The notes under the pieces were generated by a model. That model did not search any database, was not told the origin of the DNA, and saw only the letters and a list, made by a program, of their open reading frames with translations. A stretch of DNA of 64,000 nt. It comes from Candidatus Alistipes merdigallinarum (GTDB lineage: Bacteria > Bacteroidota > Bacteroidia > Bacteroidales > Rikenellaceae). Shown piece after piece: positions 1 through 8,003 of this stretch (position 1 is the first letter of the stretch; each line of letters opens with the position of its first letter). The stretch is taken from assembly GCA_019119305.1 (NCBI GenBank), contig DWXH01000031.1, positions 1 to 64,000 of the forward strand, in the 5' to 3' direction. The position numbers and the translations under genes were made by a program.

Positions 1-133
1 TTTATTCATGTGCCATTCTACGATAGTCTGGCAAAGATAAATTCAAATCGTTGCGCTCGTTTTATCTCTGTAAAAACCTAATCTTCAATATTTTCAAAGA
101 ACTTTTATGATTTTTTAGTGGACACTGGTGAAT

Positions 134-175
134 TTGCAAATTTAATTTTACAAATTGCGAATTTAATTTTACGAA
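134..175. repeat. 21-bp tandem repeat, two copies
   Basis: Two adjacent 21-base units (134-154 and 155-175) share the pattern TTGC, A or G, AATTTAATTTTAC, A or G, AA. They differ only by two A-to-G changes. They lie in AT-rich DNA just upstream of a truncated gene. Their role is not known; they could be a leftover of an inserted element or a regulator site. Confidence 0.6.
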
Positions 176-246
176 AGGTGAATGATCCTCCCTGAATTTT
201 CCAACAACTTTGCCCTACACTAAGAGCTTGTTCTATTTCCAAAAAG

Positions 247-918
247 TTGGAAACTGAAAAATTCTCTGAAAAATCGCCATGTTTTATTTTGAACACATGG
301 CTGCTTTTACGAATTAAACGTTCTCTTTATGCATACAGATGTGTACGGAATTTGGGAATTTCTCTCGATACACCCGATGCCGAACCATTACCCCTATTCT
401 CTTACTCAGAAACTGCAAATGGAGAATACCTCATCGACGCCTCAAGGCTTACGCCGAACTCTCGTCGCGAGAATTTCGAAACGGGTTTTTTACCGGAACA
501 CGATGATTTAAGCATCAACAACCTGCCCTATTCCTATTTTCAAGTACAAGGAGCAAGTAGTGATTGGCCTTCTCCGAATAGCAGTCGATCCTACATGTGG
601 TCTCAGTGCATACAAAATGAAGGAAGGCTACCCATCGGTTACAGGATGCCGAATCAGAGAGAATTACTTATCATGATGAATATTCTGCCGGACGATGCAT
701 GGCAATCATACAAGGGTTATGATGGAGGGTGGTCGTGGACCTGGAGCAAAGCTATGTACATGTGCAAAACCGAATTTTCCCGTAGCGGTCAGGGACATTT
801 CGATTATAACAGGTCCACTTTCCGTATGAATGCACAGAATAAATCGATAGGTGTTGTCAATAGTGTTTACAACGACAGAGGATATATCCGAGCCGTAAAA
901 GATGTCAGAAATCCTTAA
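247..918 (+). pseudogene. 5'-truncated C-terminal remnant of a DUF4906/Lcl-like surface protein
   Basis: The open frame ends with a pattern seen at the C-terminus of Bacteroidales fimbria-associated or lipoprotein families: YRCVRNLG, then GYRMPNQRELLIM, then WSWTWSKA and GYIRAVKD. The recognisable part starts near base 334 (YRCVRNLG). No ATG precedes it in frame; the only start there is a TTG at 247, followed by about 29 residues that look unrelated. No signal peptide or lipobox is present. I therefore read it as the tail of a longer cell-surface protein that lost its N-terminal part. The family name comes from memory of the motifs, so the exact family is uncertain. It could still be expressed from the TTG, but a secreted protein without an export signal is unlikely to work. 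Confidence 0.5.
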
Positions 919-965
919 AGGAAGACCTTTACCCTATCTATCGAGAAGGAAAAATAACAAAAATA

Positions 966-999
966 ACGGGCGACGAGATGAATTTTCTCCGTCGCCCGT
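966..999. terminator. bidirectional hairpin terminator
   Basis: ACGGGCGACG and CGTCGCCCGT form a 10-bp GC-rich stem, extended by GAGA/TCTC with a bulge, followed by T-rich sequence on both strands. It separates the remnant on the plus strand from the PepSY gene on the minus strand and would stop both transcripts. Confidence 0.75.
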
Positions 1000-1058
1000 T
1001 TCTATTGAAACCAATTTATTATTTACGTACAGCACTGTTCTTCGACTGGACAGAAAAT

Positions 1059-1499
1059 CTAATCATCGATATCGATCAGATTGAATTTTGTATCGAACGT
1101 AAGCTCCAACCCATTCGAAAGATCCACTTCATACTCCCGCTTACTACGATCGATCTTCACAATCTGGACATCTTCATAATTCTTCGCCACATACTCCGCT
1201 ATCTTGACCGGAACGATAGCTGCCGGCACGGCTGAGTATTTACAATCGACCTCTTTCCACTCACCATCCTTCAAAAACTCGATCTTGGCACTGTTGGCAA
1301 AAACCACCTCGTAACGGATATCGAGAAATTCACGCTCCTCTTTCGCATAAGCAACCTTCGCTTTCGGGAAATACTGCTCAATGAATTTTTGAGATTTCTG
1401 CGGCAACTGATCTACCGTAATCGGACGATCGTTATCGGCGCGTCCCGAGAATGAAAACAGGAATAACAATGCGGCGGTCAAAACTGCAAACTTTTTCAT
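1059..1499 (-). CDS. PepSY-like periplasmic protein (DUF2874 type)
   Basis: This 146-residue protein has a clear signal peptide (MKKFAVLTAALLFLFSFSG). It is followed by two similar alpha/beta units of about 60 residues, with segments such as FIEQYFPKAKV and KIEFLKDGEWKEVD, typical of the Bacteroidetes PepSY-like fold related to beta-lactamase-inhibitor-like proteins. It is probably periplasmic; its biochemical role is unknown for the family. It lies 109 bases downstream of a histidine kinase on the same strand, and such proteins are often outputs of the neighbouring two-component system. A direct repeat TTTGAAAT at 11-base spacing lies 61-79 bases upstream of its start and may be the regulator's site. 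Confidence 0.8.
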   Translation of the reverse strand: MKKFAVLTAALLFLFSFSGRADNDRPITVDQLPQKSQKFIEQYFPKAKVAYAKEEREFLDIRYEVVFANSAKIEFLKDGEWKEVDCKYSAVPAAIVPVKIAEYVAKNYEDVQIVKIDRSKREYEVDLSNGLELTFDTKFNLIDIDD

Positions 1500-1559
1500 A
1501 ACATTTCAAAATTTAAGATTAAACAAGTTCCTTTTTCTGATACAAAATTCAGACTCGAT

Positions 1560-1578
1560 TTTGAAATGAATTTGAAAT
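1560..1578 (-). promoter_or_regulatory. putative OmpR-type regulator site (direct repeat)
   Basis: TTTGAAAT occurs at 1560-1567 and again at 1571-1578, an 11-base period. OmpR/PhoB-family regulators usually bind tandem repeats about one helical turn apart. The site lies upstream of the PepSY gene and downstream of the kinase gene, so it could drive a separate, regulator-controlled transcript. This is inference from spacing only. Confidence 0.35.
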
Positions 1579-1608
1579 TTTTCCGTTTTTCGCACTTTTT
1601 TTCATTTT

Positions 1609-2877
1609 TTAAGGCCACTCCACCGTAAAGATATGCCGTCCCGCTTCAAACCGATATCGAACCGACAAACTGTAATACCGGCAAACAGCCTGGACCAATG
1701 CGAGTCCCAACCCGGTAGACCCTTCCCGTTTATTGCCTTGATAAAAACGGTCGAAAATATGGTCGGCATCGAGCGGTTCGGCTCCGTCGTTCGATACCGT
1801 AAGGCTCCGTCCTTGCAGAACGATCCGCACCTCTCCCCCTTCACGGTGCAGATAAGCGTTCCGCAGCAGATTCGACACAAGCGTCGAAGCCAACGACTCA
1901 TTCATCCGGACGACAAATGCGTCGGGAGTATCGACCCGCGCCACCGCTTCCGAGTCGGCATAAACTTCATCATACAGCAGAGCCTGTTCCCGGATCATCG
2001 GAACGAGATCCACATCGACACATTCGGGAAACTGTCGGTTCTCGATCCGCGTTAACAACAACAGGGTCTTGTTGAGCCGGACGGCCTGCCGCAGAGTCCG
2101 TTGCATCTCGCTCAGCTCCTGCATCTGTTCTTCACTGAGCCCCTGACTATCCATCAACCATTCGATCCGGTTTCCCAAAACGGCCAGCGGGGTTTGTAGT
2201 TCATGGGAGGCATTTCCGATAAATTGTTTCTGTCGTTCGAATAGCTCGTCGGCCCGATCCACCGCCTGCTGGGCTGCTTCATTCAATCTGCGGAACTCCG
2301 TTATGTGTGTATCGTTCGGTACGGGAGTGTGCTCCCGTCCCGGCGCATACCCGTCGAGCCAATGCAACAACCCGTACAGAGGACGCATATTACGGTGAAA
2401 CACCCACACCGTCAGACCAACCACCGTAACCATAAGCAACACGTACAACAATACGGTCCAGCTCATGATCGCCTCAAAAAGATCCTCTTTTTCGAACGAC
2501 GGAGTCGCAACCTTCAACTCATAATAACGCCCCTCATCGTCCTGAAAAATCGTAGAGAGAATCCGGGCCGGCACCTTGTCATCCTGCTCCTGCACATAAA
2601 ACTCCGCATCGTAATAATGGATATGTTTGTGCCCCTCTGCATACGCCTCGTCAACCGGACGTATCGAATAGCCGTTGTTCAGTCCCGCATTCTGAGAAGG
2701 GAGCTCCTCCCCTGCGAGAAAACGGATGATGATCCACTCGGAATGCTCCTCCAGCGCATCATCGGTTTCGTCGTTGATCTCCTCCTCCAACATAAAATAA
2801 AACAATACGCCCCACAGTGCAATTAAAGGCACAAGGACGAGCGATAAACGTATGGCAAGACGATAAATCAGTTTCAT
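1609..2877 (-). CDS. two-component sensor histidine kinase
   Basis: A 422-residue membrane kinase. Transmembrane segments lie near residues 7-30 and 138-160 and flank a sensor region of about 105 residues in the periplasm. A linker then leads to the HisKA box NASHELQTPL, with the phosphorylated histidine at about residue 225. The ATPase domain shows an N box (LVSNLLRNAYLHR) and a G box (STGLGLALVQAVCRYY). It starts 12 bases after the response regulator gene, so the two form one operon and a cognate pair. The signal sensed cannot be read from the sequence; the PepSY neighbour points to an envelope signal (inference). Confidence 0.9.
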   Translation of the reverse strand: MKLIYRLAIRLSLVLVPLIALWGVLFYFMLEEEINDETDDALEEHSEWIIIRFLAGEELPSQNAGLNNGYSIRPVDEAYAEGHKHIHYYDAEFYVQEQDDKVPARILSTIFQDDEGRYYELKVATPSFEKEDLFEAIMSWTVLLYVLLMVTVVGLTVWVFHRNMRPLYGLLHWLDGYAPGREHTPVPNDTHITEFRRLNEAAQQAVDRADELFERQKQFIGNASHELQTPLAVLGNRIEWLMDSQGLSEEQMQELSEMQRTLRQAVRLNKTLLLLTRIENRQFPECVDVDLVPMIREQALLYDEVYADSEAVARVDTPDAFVVRMNESLASTLVSNLLRNAYLHREGGEVRIVLQGRSLTVSNDGAEPLDADHIFDRFYQGNKREGSTGLGLALVQAVCRYYSLSVRYRFEAGRHIFTVEWP

Positions 2878-2889
2878 CGGCAGTCGGAA

Positions 2890-3576
2890 TTATTCGGATT
2901 CAGAAGATACGAGTTTATAACCGAAACCATAAACGGCTTTTAAGCTGATCGTTGCTCCGGCATCGGCAAGCTTCTTCCGCAGATTTTTCATTTGGGCATA
3001 AACGAAATGAAAATTGTCCGCCTGATCGGCGTGATCGCCCCAAACGGCTTCGGCCAAAACCGCCTTATCGACCAGATGATCGGGCCGTTGCATGAAATAG
3101 AGTAAAATATCGAACTCCTTTTTCAGCAAAGGCAGGTCGGTTCCGCCAACGACCACCCGACGACGGTCCGGATCGAGTTCGACGTTACCCATCGTCAGAT
3201 TCCAGCTTCCCGTACCCATTCCCCGCCGCAAGACACTTCTGATCCGGGCTTTAAGCTCAGCCATGTGAAACGGTTTGGGCAGATAGTCATCCGCACCGAG
3301 CTCCAGTCCGGCCACCTTATCGTCCAATGAATCTCGGGCCGAAATCACAATAACCGATTCCCGTTTATGCAACTCCTTAAGGCGTTCGAGCAGGCGCAAC
3401 CCATTTCCGTCCGGCAACATGATATCGAGCAGAATACAATCGTAACTGTAACCCGATATCTTATCGTCGGCCTCAAAATAGGTAGCCGCCGCTTCTACTA
3501 CATAATGTTCTTCCGTCAGAACGCGTTGCATCATCTCCCGCAACGACGGTTCATCCTCAACAATCAAAATTTTCAT
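2890..3576 (-). CDS. OmpR/PhoB-family response regulator
   Basis: A 228-residue regulator. The receiver domain (about 1-120) has the acidic pocket at VEDEP, the phospho-acceptor Asp51 in LLDIMLPDGNG and the conserved lysine in LPKPF. A winged-helix DNA-binding domain follows at about 130-225, ending in the typical VYGFGYKLV. It is the partner of the kinase encoded just downstream. It lies 40 bases after the YczE-kinase fusion gene, so all three may share a transcript. Likely targets include the downstream PepSY gene. Confidence 0.93.
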   Translation of the reverse strand: MKILIVEDEPSLREMMQRVLTEEHYVVEAAATYFEADDKISGYSYDCILLDIMLPDGNGLRLLERLKELHKRESVIVISARDSLDDKVAGLELGADDYLPKPFHMAELKARIRSVLRRGMGTGSWNLTMGNVELDPDRRRVVVGGTDLPLLKKEFDILLYFMQRPDHLVDKAVLAEAVWGDHADQADNFHFVYAQMKNLRKKLADAGATISLKAVYGFGYKLVSSESE

Positions 3577-3616
3577 CGGACAAATCTACCTCCGCTTTTT
3601 GTAGAGAAACTGAAAT

Positions 3617-4930
3617 TTACGCTTTTTCCCGATACAGTCGACTGATCAGAGTACAGGCTGTCGACAATTTCACCCCATGCACACCAGTCTGAATCATCAG
3701 GTGGTAGTTCTGCGGATCGTTCCACCGACGTCCCGTATAGTGCTGATAATGGTTCATCCGGGCCCGGTTGATCCGTACTATTTCCGATTTGGCCGTCGCG
3801 GCATCCAAATGATATGCATCGACACACCGGCGATAAGCACTTTCGATATCGGAATAGCAGAAAATCCGAATGATCGACTGCTCCGGCCAATCTTTCAGGA
3901 TGTAATCGGCACACCGTCCGATAATCACACACGATCCCTCTTTCGCGATTTTGCGGATCACCTTACTCTGCGACACGAACAACGCATCGGCTGACGACAA
4001 GCTCCGTTCGATCGGTGCTTCGTAGTCCTGCATAATCAAGCGCAACAGATAGTTCGACGAAACCGTCTGTTCATGTTGCGAGACATAAGATTCGGGAAGC
4101 CGGCTCTCTTCCGCAACCATAGTGATCAGTTCTTTATCATAAAACTTGATTCCCAACTCTTTTGCCAACATCCGGCCCAATTCTCTGCCTCCGCTACCAT
4201 ACTCGCGTGCGATCGTAATGATAAGCGGATGTTTCTCCGGGGATTGGGTTTGCTCACGGACTTCCGTAACGGGTCCTCTGTCCAACCATTTGTCGAAGAT
4301 CCGCATATAGGGATTCAAAAAATGGACAATCGGCCCGACCACCAAAGCAGCAACAACCGTTCCCTCACGAACCCCCTGCAAACCGGGTAAAAACAGCAAA
4401 GACAACAGACAGGCTATTGCCACCAACGTGACATCGAAACAGACCTTCACCCATCCGAACTCCCGATGGACAAACCGCGACAATACCTGTACGAGATACT
4501 CCCCCGTCACCATCGCCACATTCGCTTTCACCTCGAAACTGATTCCCAGTCCCAAAATAAAGCACCCCAACAGCAGTGTCAGCAACTGAACGATATAATT
4601 TTCCGGATGAAGCCAACCCAAAGCATACATCGAAAGGTCGATAAACAATCCGAAACAGATCGTAATGGGGACCTGCAACAGCAGTTCATATTTTTTCTCC
4701 CGAATCTCGCTGCGTTTCATCATCAACATCTCCAGAACGATAAACAGGAAGTTGACAACGATCGTATGCAACCCCATCGACCACGGTGTAAAAAGACTCA
4801 ATACATAGGGCACACTCGATATCGGAGAGGTTCCGAGCATCGCCTTTGTGATGACCGCAATACTGAATGCATTGATAAAAACTGCACACAAAAACAACAA
4901 ATAACGTCTCGATAATTCCCCTTTTCCCAT
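3617..4930 (-). CDS. fusion of YczE-like membrane protein and cytidylate-kinase-like P-loop domain
   Basis: Residues 1-215 are hydrophobic with about five or six membrane helices and the YczE/YitT-like start (INAFSIAVITKAMLGTSPISS, FGLFIDLSM, LGLGISFEVKANVAMVTGEYLVQ). Residues 235-437 match the cytidylate-kinase-like family: a P-loop with GSGGRELG at 245-252, then FYDKELITMVAEES, and an IIGRCADYIL segment. The two parts are usually separate proteins, so this one carries a cytoplasmic kinase domain on a membrane anchor. Neither substrate is known; the kinase family is distinct from true CMP kinase (Cmk) and its substrate is unproven. The gene is first in a minus-strand series leading into the two-component system. 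No frame break is visible, so the fusion appears genuine. Confidence 0.8.
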   Translation of the reverse strand: MGKGELSRRYLLFLCAVFINAFSIAVITKAMLGTSPISSVPYVLSLFTPWSMGLHTIVVNFLFIVLEMLMMKRSEIREKKYELLLQVPITICFGLFIDLSMYALGWLHPENYIVQLLTLLLGCFILGLGISFEVKANVAMVTGEYLVQVLSRFVHREFGWVKVCFDVTLVAIACLLSLLFLPGLQGVREGTVVAALVVGPIVHFLNPYMRIFDKWLDRGPVTEVREQTQSPEKHPLIITIAREYGSGGRELGRMLAKELGIKFYDKELITMVAEESRLPESYVSQHEQTVSSNYLLRLIMQDYEAPIERSLSSADALFVSQSKVIRKIAKEGSCVIIGRCADYILKDWPEQSIIRIFCYSDIESAYRRCVDAYHLDAATAKSEIVRINRARMNHYQHYTGRRWNDPQNYHLMIQTGVHGVKLSTACTLISRLYREKA

Positions 4931-5107
4931 AAATTTATCCTATAATTTTTTCATACGCATGCAAAGTTCACAATATTTAAGAATAAATGCCAATCGAAAT
5001 GTAATAAATCATCCATACAATCGTACTGCGGTCGTTTTTGGGATTCACCCGATTTATCACTAAATTTCGCTCACCAACCCGTCAAAAAACCAAAACGACA
5101 AGTCACT

Positions 5108-5863
5108 ATGGATGAATTGCTGTCTCGACAAATAGCACGGCTCAACTCCGAGATCACCCTTTTAGAGGAGAAGACACACGGCAACCGACCCAACACCTAT
5201 CGGCCCAAATTGGCAAAACGATTGTATGAACTGGGTATGCTGTATAAATATGAGTGTAACGATCCCGAACGTGCCGAAGTTTTTCTGCTCCGCTCCGCAG
5301 ACCAATACGATCAATATACCGGCCGTATCAAGCAGGCGACTTCCGACAAAATCGAGACGTTACGTCAGCTCGTCGCCCTGTATCGAATGACCGACCGCAC
5401 GGACATGATCGAAAATACGCTTTTCCGTCTGTTGAAAGTTTACGAACCTTTGGCAGAAAAATATTGGTGGATTTACAGCGAAAATGTAGCCATCATTCAA
5501 TGGGAGTTGGGTAATCTTTATGCCTCCATGAATAGATCGGACGCAGCCGAACAGATGTACCGGAAATCACTGGCAACCCACGCGGAGTTTGACGATGAGG
5601 ATAAGGGACGGTACTGTCCGGGAACGGCACAATGCTACCGCAGTCTCGGCCGTTTACTCGAAGCACAGGGCAGATTCAGTGAAGCGAAAAAATGCTACCG
5701 CACCGCTATCGATATGTTAAAAGAGTTGGGAGAAACAGACCCCTCGGAACGGGGCCGTTTCGCCGCTCCACTCAAAATGTCACGAGCGCTCCTCGCCGAT
5801 CTAAACAGGAAACTGCGGGATATGAAAAAAGGCTCACCCAATCCAAACCCGGGAAAAGATTAG
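5108..5863 (+). CDS. tetratricopeptide repeat protein
   Basis: A 251-residue soluble protein with several TPR-like helix pairs, such as LAKRLYELGMLYKYECNDPERAEVFLLRS, WELGNLYASMNRSDAAEQMYRKSL and YRSLGRLLEAQGRFSEAKKCYRTAIDML. There is no signal peptide or membrane helix, so it is probably cytoplasmic and binds partner proteins. It stands alone, divergent from the YczE-kinase fusion gene and convergent with the NifX-like gene. The partner is not known. Confidence 0.75.
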   Translation: MDELLSRQIARLNSEITLLEEKTHGNRPNTYRPKLAKRLYELGMLYKYECNDPERAEVFLLRSADQYDQYTGRIKQATSDKIETLRQLVALYRMTDRTDMIENTLFRLLKVYEPLAEKYWWIYSENVAIIQWELGNLYASMNRSDAAEQMYRKSLATHAEFDDEDKGRYCPGTAQCYRSLGRLLEAQGRFSEAKKCYRTAIDMLKELGETDPSERGRFAAPLKMSRALLADLNRKLRDMKKGSPNPNPGKD

Positions 5864-5934
5864 ATCAGCCGTAACATTCAATAATATGGCACACTACTGC
5901 AGGGAAAAACGCTAAACGAAACGTTGCCGCACCG

Positions 5935-6312
5935 CTACATAGCGTGGTGATGGTGACAGGCCTCACCCTCCCGATGGGCTGCACATCCCTGACCGGAATC
6001 GGTGATCCTGCCGGCTAAATAGGCCTCAACGAGCCGCTCGACCTCCCCCACACATCCCCGTATGGCAACAATTCCGTTTCGTGCTAAGACATTGACTGCT
6101 CCGTCACCCATATTTCCGGCCAACATAACCTCCACCCCCATTTCGTGGAGCACCGAGGCAATCCCCGATTTACAACCGCACCCTTGCGGAGCCGGCAAGG
6201 TTTCGCGTCCGGTAATTTGTTTCTGATCATTTACGGTAAACACCGTAAAATAAGCACAGTGGCCGAAATGGTTATCGACTGCACCGTCTCGTGTTGGAAC
6301 TGCAATTTTCAT
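5935..6312 (-). CDS. NifX/NifB-like dinitrogenase iron-molybdenum cofactor-type protein
   Basis: A 125-residue protein starting MKIAVPTRDGAVDNHFGHC, the classic opening of the Nitro_FeMo-Co (NifX/NafY-like) fold, with GCGCKSGIASVLHEMGVEVMLAGNMGDGAVNVL later. The C-terminal tail is rich in Cys and His (GQGCAAH, then CHHHHAM), suggesting metal binding. The frame stays open upstream to 6507, but family alignment supports the ATG at 6312 as the start. No nitrogenase genes are nearby. In non-fixing bacteria these small proteins are thought to handle iron-sulfur or metal clusters; the actual client is unknown. Confidence 0.8.
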   Translation of the reverse strand: MKIAVPTRDGAVDNHFGHCAYFTVFTVNDQKQITGRETLPAPQGCGCKSGIASVLHEMGVEVMLAGNMGDGAVNVLARNGIVAIRGCVGEVERLVEAYLAGRITDSGQGCAAHREGEACHHHHAM

Positions 6313-6703
6313 TCTATTTAATAATTTATCGACTCTATATCTGTCTTCTCTCAAACGAACGATCGTCTTACCCGGATTTCCCACGAAGACATACACATAG
6401 CCATCCACACCTTCGCTTACGACATCCCGGTCTACGAATATCTCATTCTTTTGCCTCCATGGACAGACCATTTCGGCTCCCTTATTCAGGCCAAATATAC
6501 GGAACATTTATCCAAAAAGGCAACCTTGTCCCACAATAAATCCAACACACGCTACCTTCAACAACATATAGTTAAATAAAAGGTATCATTTCCAGGCATA
6601 CTTTTATTCCATACAGCCTTTTCACAAAAAAAGCTGCGTAAAAAACTTGTTTTTCCGATCTTTTTTCTTTCCTTTGTAAGAATGATTTTTTAATTTATTT
6701 TTT
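6313..6703. other. 391-base intergenic region
   Basis: This gap lies between the divergent NifX-like and cold-shock genes. Its right end holds the likely cold-shock promoter and an AT-rich leader. The minus-strand frame of the NifX-like gene stays open for 65 more codons here (to 6507), but I see no family match in them. Nothing else is supported. Confidence 0.5.
6647..6676 (+). promoter_or_regulatory. likely promoter of the cold-shock gene
   Basis: TTG at 6647-6649, 19 bases, then TTCCTTTG at 6669-6676. The second box matches the Bacteroidetes TAnnTTTG element except at the second base. The implied 5' leader is about 20 bases and very rich in A and T. Confidence 0.4.
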
Positions 6704-6904
6704 ATGAAAGGAACAGTAAAATGGTTTGATTCGGCCAAAGGATATGGCTTCATCACAACCGAAGCAGGCAGCGACATCTTCGTTCACTACACAGGAATCA
6801 ACAAAGAGGGATTTCGTGGTCTGGAAGAGGGACAGCACGTCGAATTCGAAGTCGGCGAAGGCAAGAAAGGAGAACAGGCTGTCAATGTCTCTGTAATAGG
6901 ATAA
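6704..6904 (+). CDS. cold-shock domain protein
   Basis: A 66-residue single cold-shock domain. RNP1 (KGYGFI) and RNP2 (DIFVHY) are intact, and the opening [17 protein letters not shown] is canonical. It binds single-stranded RNA or DNA and acts as an RNA chaperone in the cytoplasm. The AT-rich leader just before the start fits translation control of such genes. It stands alone and ends at a strong terminator. Confidence 0.95.
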   Translation: MKGTVKWFDSAKGYGFITTEAGSDIFVHYTGINKEGFRGLEEGQHVEFEVGEGKKGEQAVNVSVIG

Positions 6905-6947
6905 GATTCTGTATTAAAAAATACCGATTTTTTCTATTCATGAACAA

Positions 6948-6979
6948 AACGAGGGGTCGCAAAATTGCAACCCCTCGTT
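6948..6979. terminator. hairpin terminator after the cold-shock gene
   Basis: AACGAGGGGT pairs perfectly with ACCCCTCGTT; the loop itself contains GCAA/TTGC. A T-rich tail (CCTTTTATTT) follows on the plus strand. It lies between convergent genes and can serve both. Confidence 0.8.
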
Positions 6980-7018
6980 CCTTTTATTTCAATTCCCGCA
7001 GCAAGGAGATCTTTGTCC

Positions 7019-7591
7019 CTACTTTTTCTTTGCAGCAGGAGCCGGCTGTGCCATTGTCGTAGAGTCGCTACCCGTAACAGATGCCACACACTCTTGCATC
7101 GCTCCGGAGAGTTCCATCGGGACGTCCATATCGTTGAACAACGCACTGGTAAAATTCTCGGGGGTCCCGTAAATCGTTTTGATCTTACCGGCCAGACATC
7201 CGTAGAAAGCCGCCGCCTGCTGGTCACTGACCGTATTCGGCAGGATACCCGCCTGCTGCAACTGGCTTACAGGGAACAACAACGGCAGATTTTCGAAATT
7301 AGGCCCGATCGAATAATCCAGACACGAAAGAATCACCGCATTCAGCGTATCGGTTTTTCCGGTCAGTTTGTTGTACTGATTGTAATCAGGATAGGTTCCT
7401 TCGATAGTAGTCAGCACACACTGCTCGAGATTCTGATAATTCGCCTCTTCCATATGACGAATCGCAACTCGATCTTTGTGAGTGCGGACAAGTTCACGAA
7501 GCTCTTCACGCTCCTTGTCGGTCCATTTACGGCTCTGACTACAAGATGCGACCAACGCCACGGCTGCCAGAATAAAGATAATTTTTCTCAT
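7019..7591 (-). CDS. putative lipoprotein of unknown function
   Basis: A 190-residue protein with a lipoprotein signal peptide (MRKIIFILAAVALVASC), the Cys at about residue 17 being the lipidation site. The mature part is mostly helical and soluble and ends in an Ala/Pro/Lys tail. I recognise no family. It is transcribed alone, convergent with the cold-shock gene. It is probably attached to the outer or inner membrane facing the periplasm. Confidence 0.65.
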   Translation of the reverse strand: MRKIIFILAAVALVASCSQSRKWTDKEREELRELVRTHKDRVAIRHMEEANYQNLEQCVLTTIEGTYPDYNQYNKLTGKTDTLNAVILSCLDYSIGPNFENLPLLFPVSQLQQAGILPNTVSDQQAAAFYGCLAGKIKTIYGTPENFTSALFNDMDVPMELSGAMQECVASVTGSDSTTMAQPAPAAKKK

Positions 7592-8003
7592 GATCGATTA
7601 AATTAAAGTTATTAAAAGATTGTTTTCCCTTATTTTGCCGGTTAGCGACCGACTTGGTTCTATCCTTGCAAAAACCATACAAAGACAAAAATCCATCACA
7701 AAGAGCGCTCTCGGCTCGTAGAGCCACTTCCTCAGCAATCTGTAAACCAATCCATCCACATCTTCGTCGAAAAAGAACATGCTTAAATAAATAATTATCA
7801 AAAAATTGCCATTTTTAACACACCAAATTGTACAAATAAAACAGAAAGCCAAAAAAGATAAGGGCTTTGTGTGTTTACCCAAACACGGTTTATGATACAT
7901 AAAAGGCCGAAGGGAAATGAGTCGGCAGAAAGCGTTCGTTAAAACGTTATTTAAAAAAAATATTGTACATTTGTTTTATACTAACCAATAAATCATTAGA
8001 AGG
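7592..8003. other. 412-base intergenic region
   Basis: AT-rich gap between a divergent lipoprotein gene and the GH78 rhamnosidase gene. Short open frames here look random. The only element I can suggest is a TACATTTG box at 7966-7973 close to the rhamnosidase start. Confidence 0.5.
7966..7973 (+). promoter_or_regulatory. possible -7 element of the GH78 gene
   Basis: TACATTTG fits the Bacteroidetes TAnnTTTG box and lies 30 bases before the start codon. No convincing upstream TTG box sits at the right spacing, so this is a weak call. Confidence 0.3.

Noticed and set aside
105-296. Short minus-strand open frame rich in FAICKIKFA-type repeats
   Set aside because: It is only the translation of the 21-bp tandem repeat and AT-rich DNA.
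6313-6507. N-terminal extension of the NifX-like gene
   Set aside because: The family start MKIAVPTRDG is at 6312 and the extension has no known domain; kept only as a low-level observation.
7598-7900. 100-codon minus-strand open frame in the gap before the GH78 gene
   Set aside because: Composition is not protein-like in a convincing way and no motif is seen; treated as intergenic.
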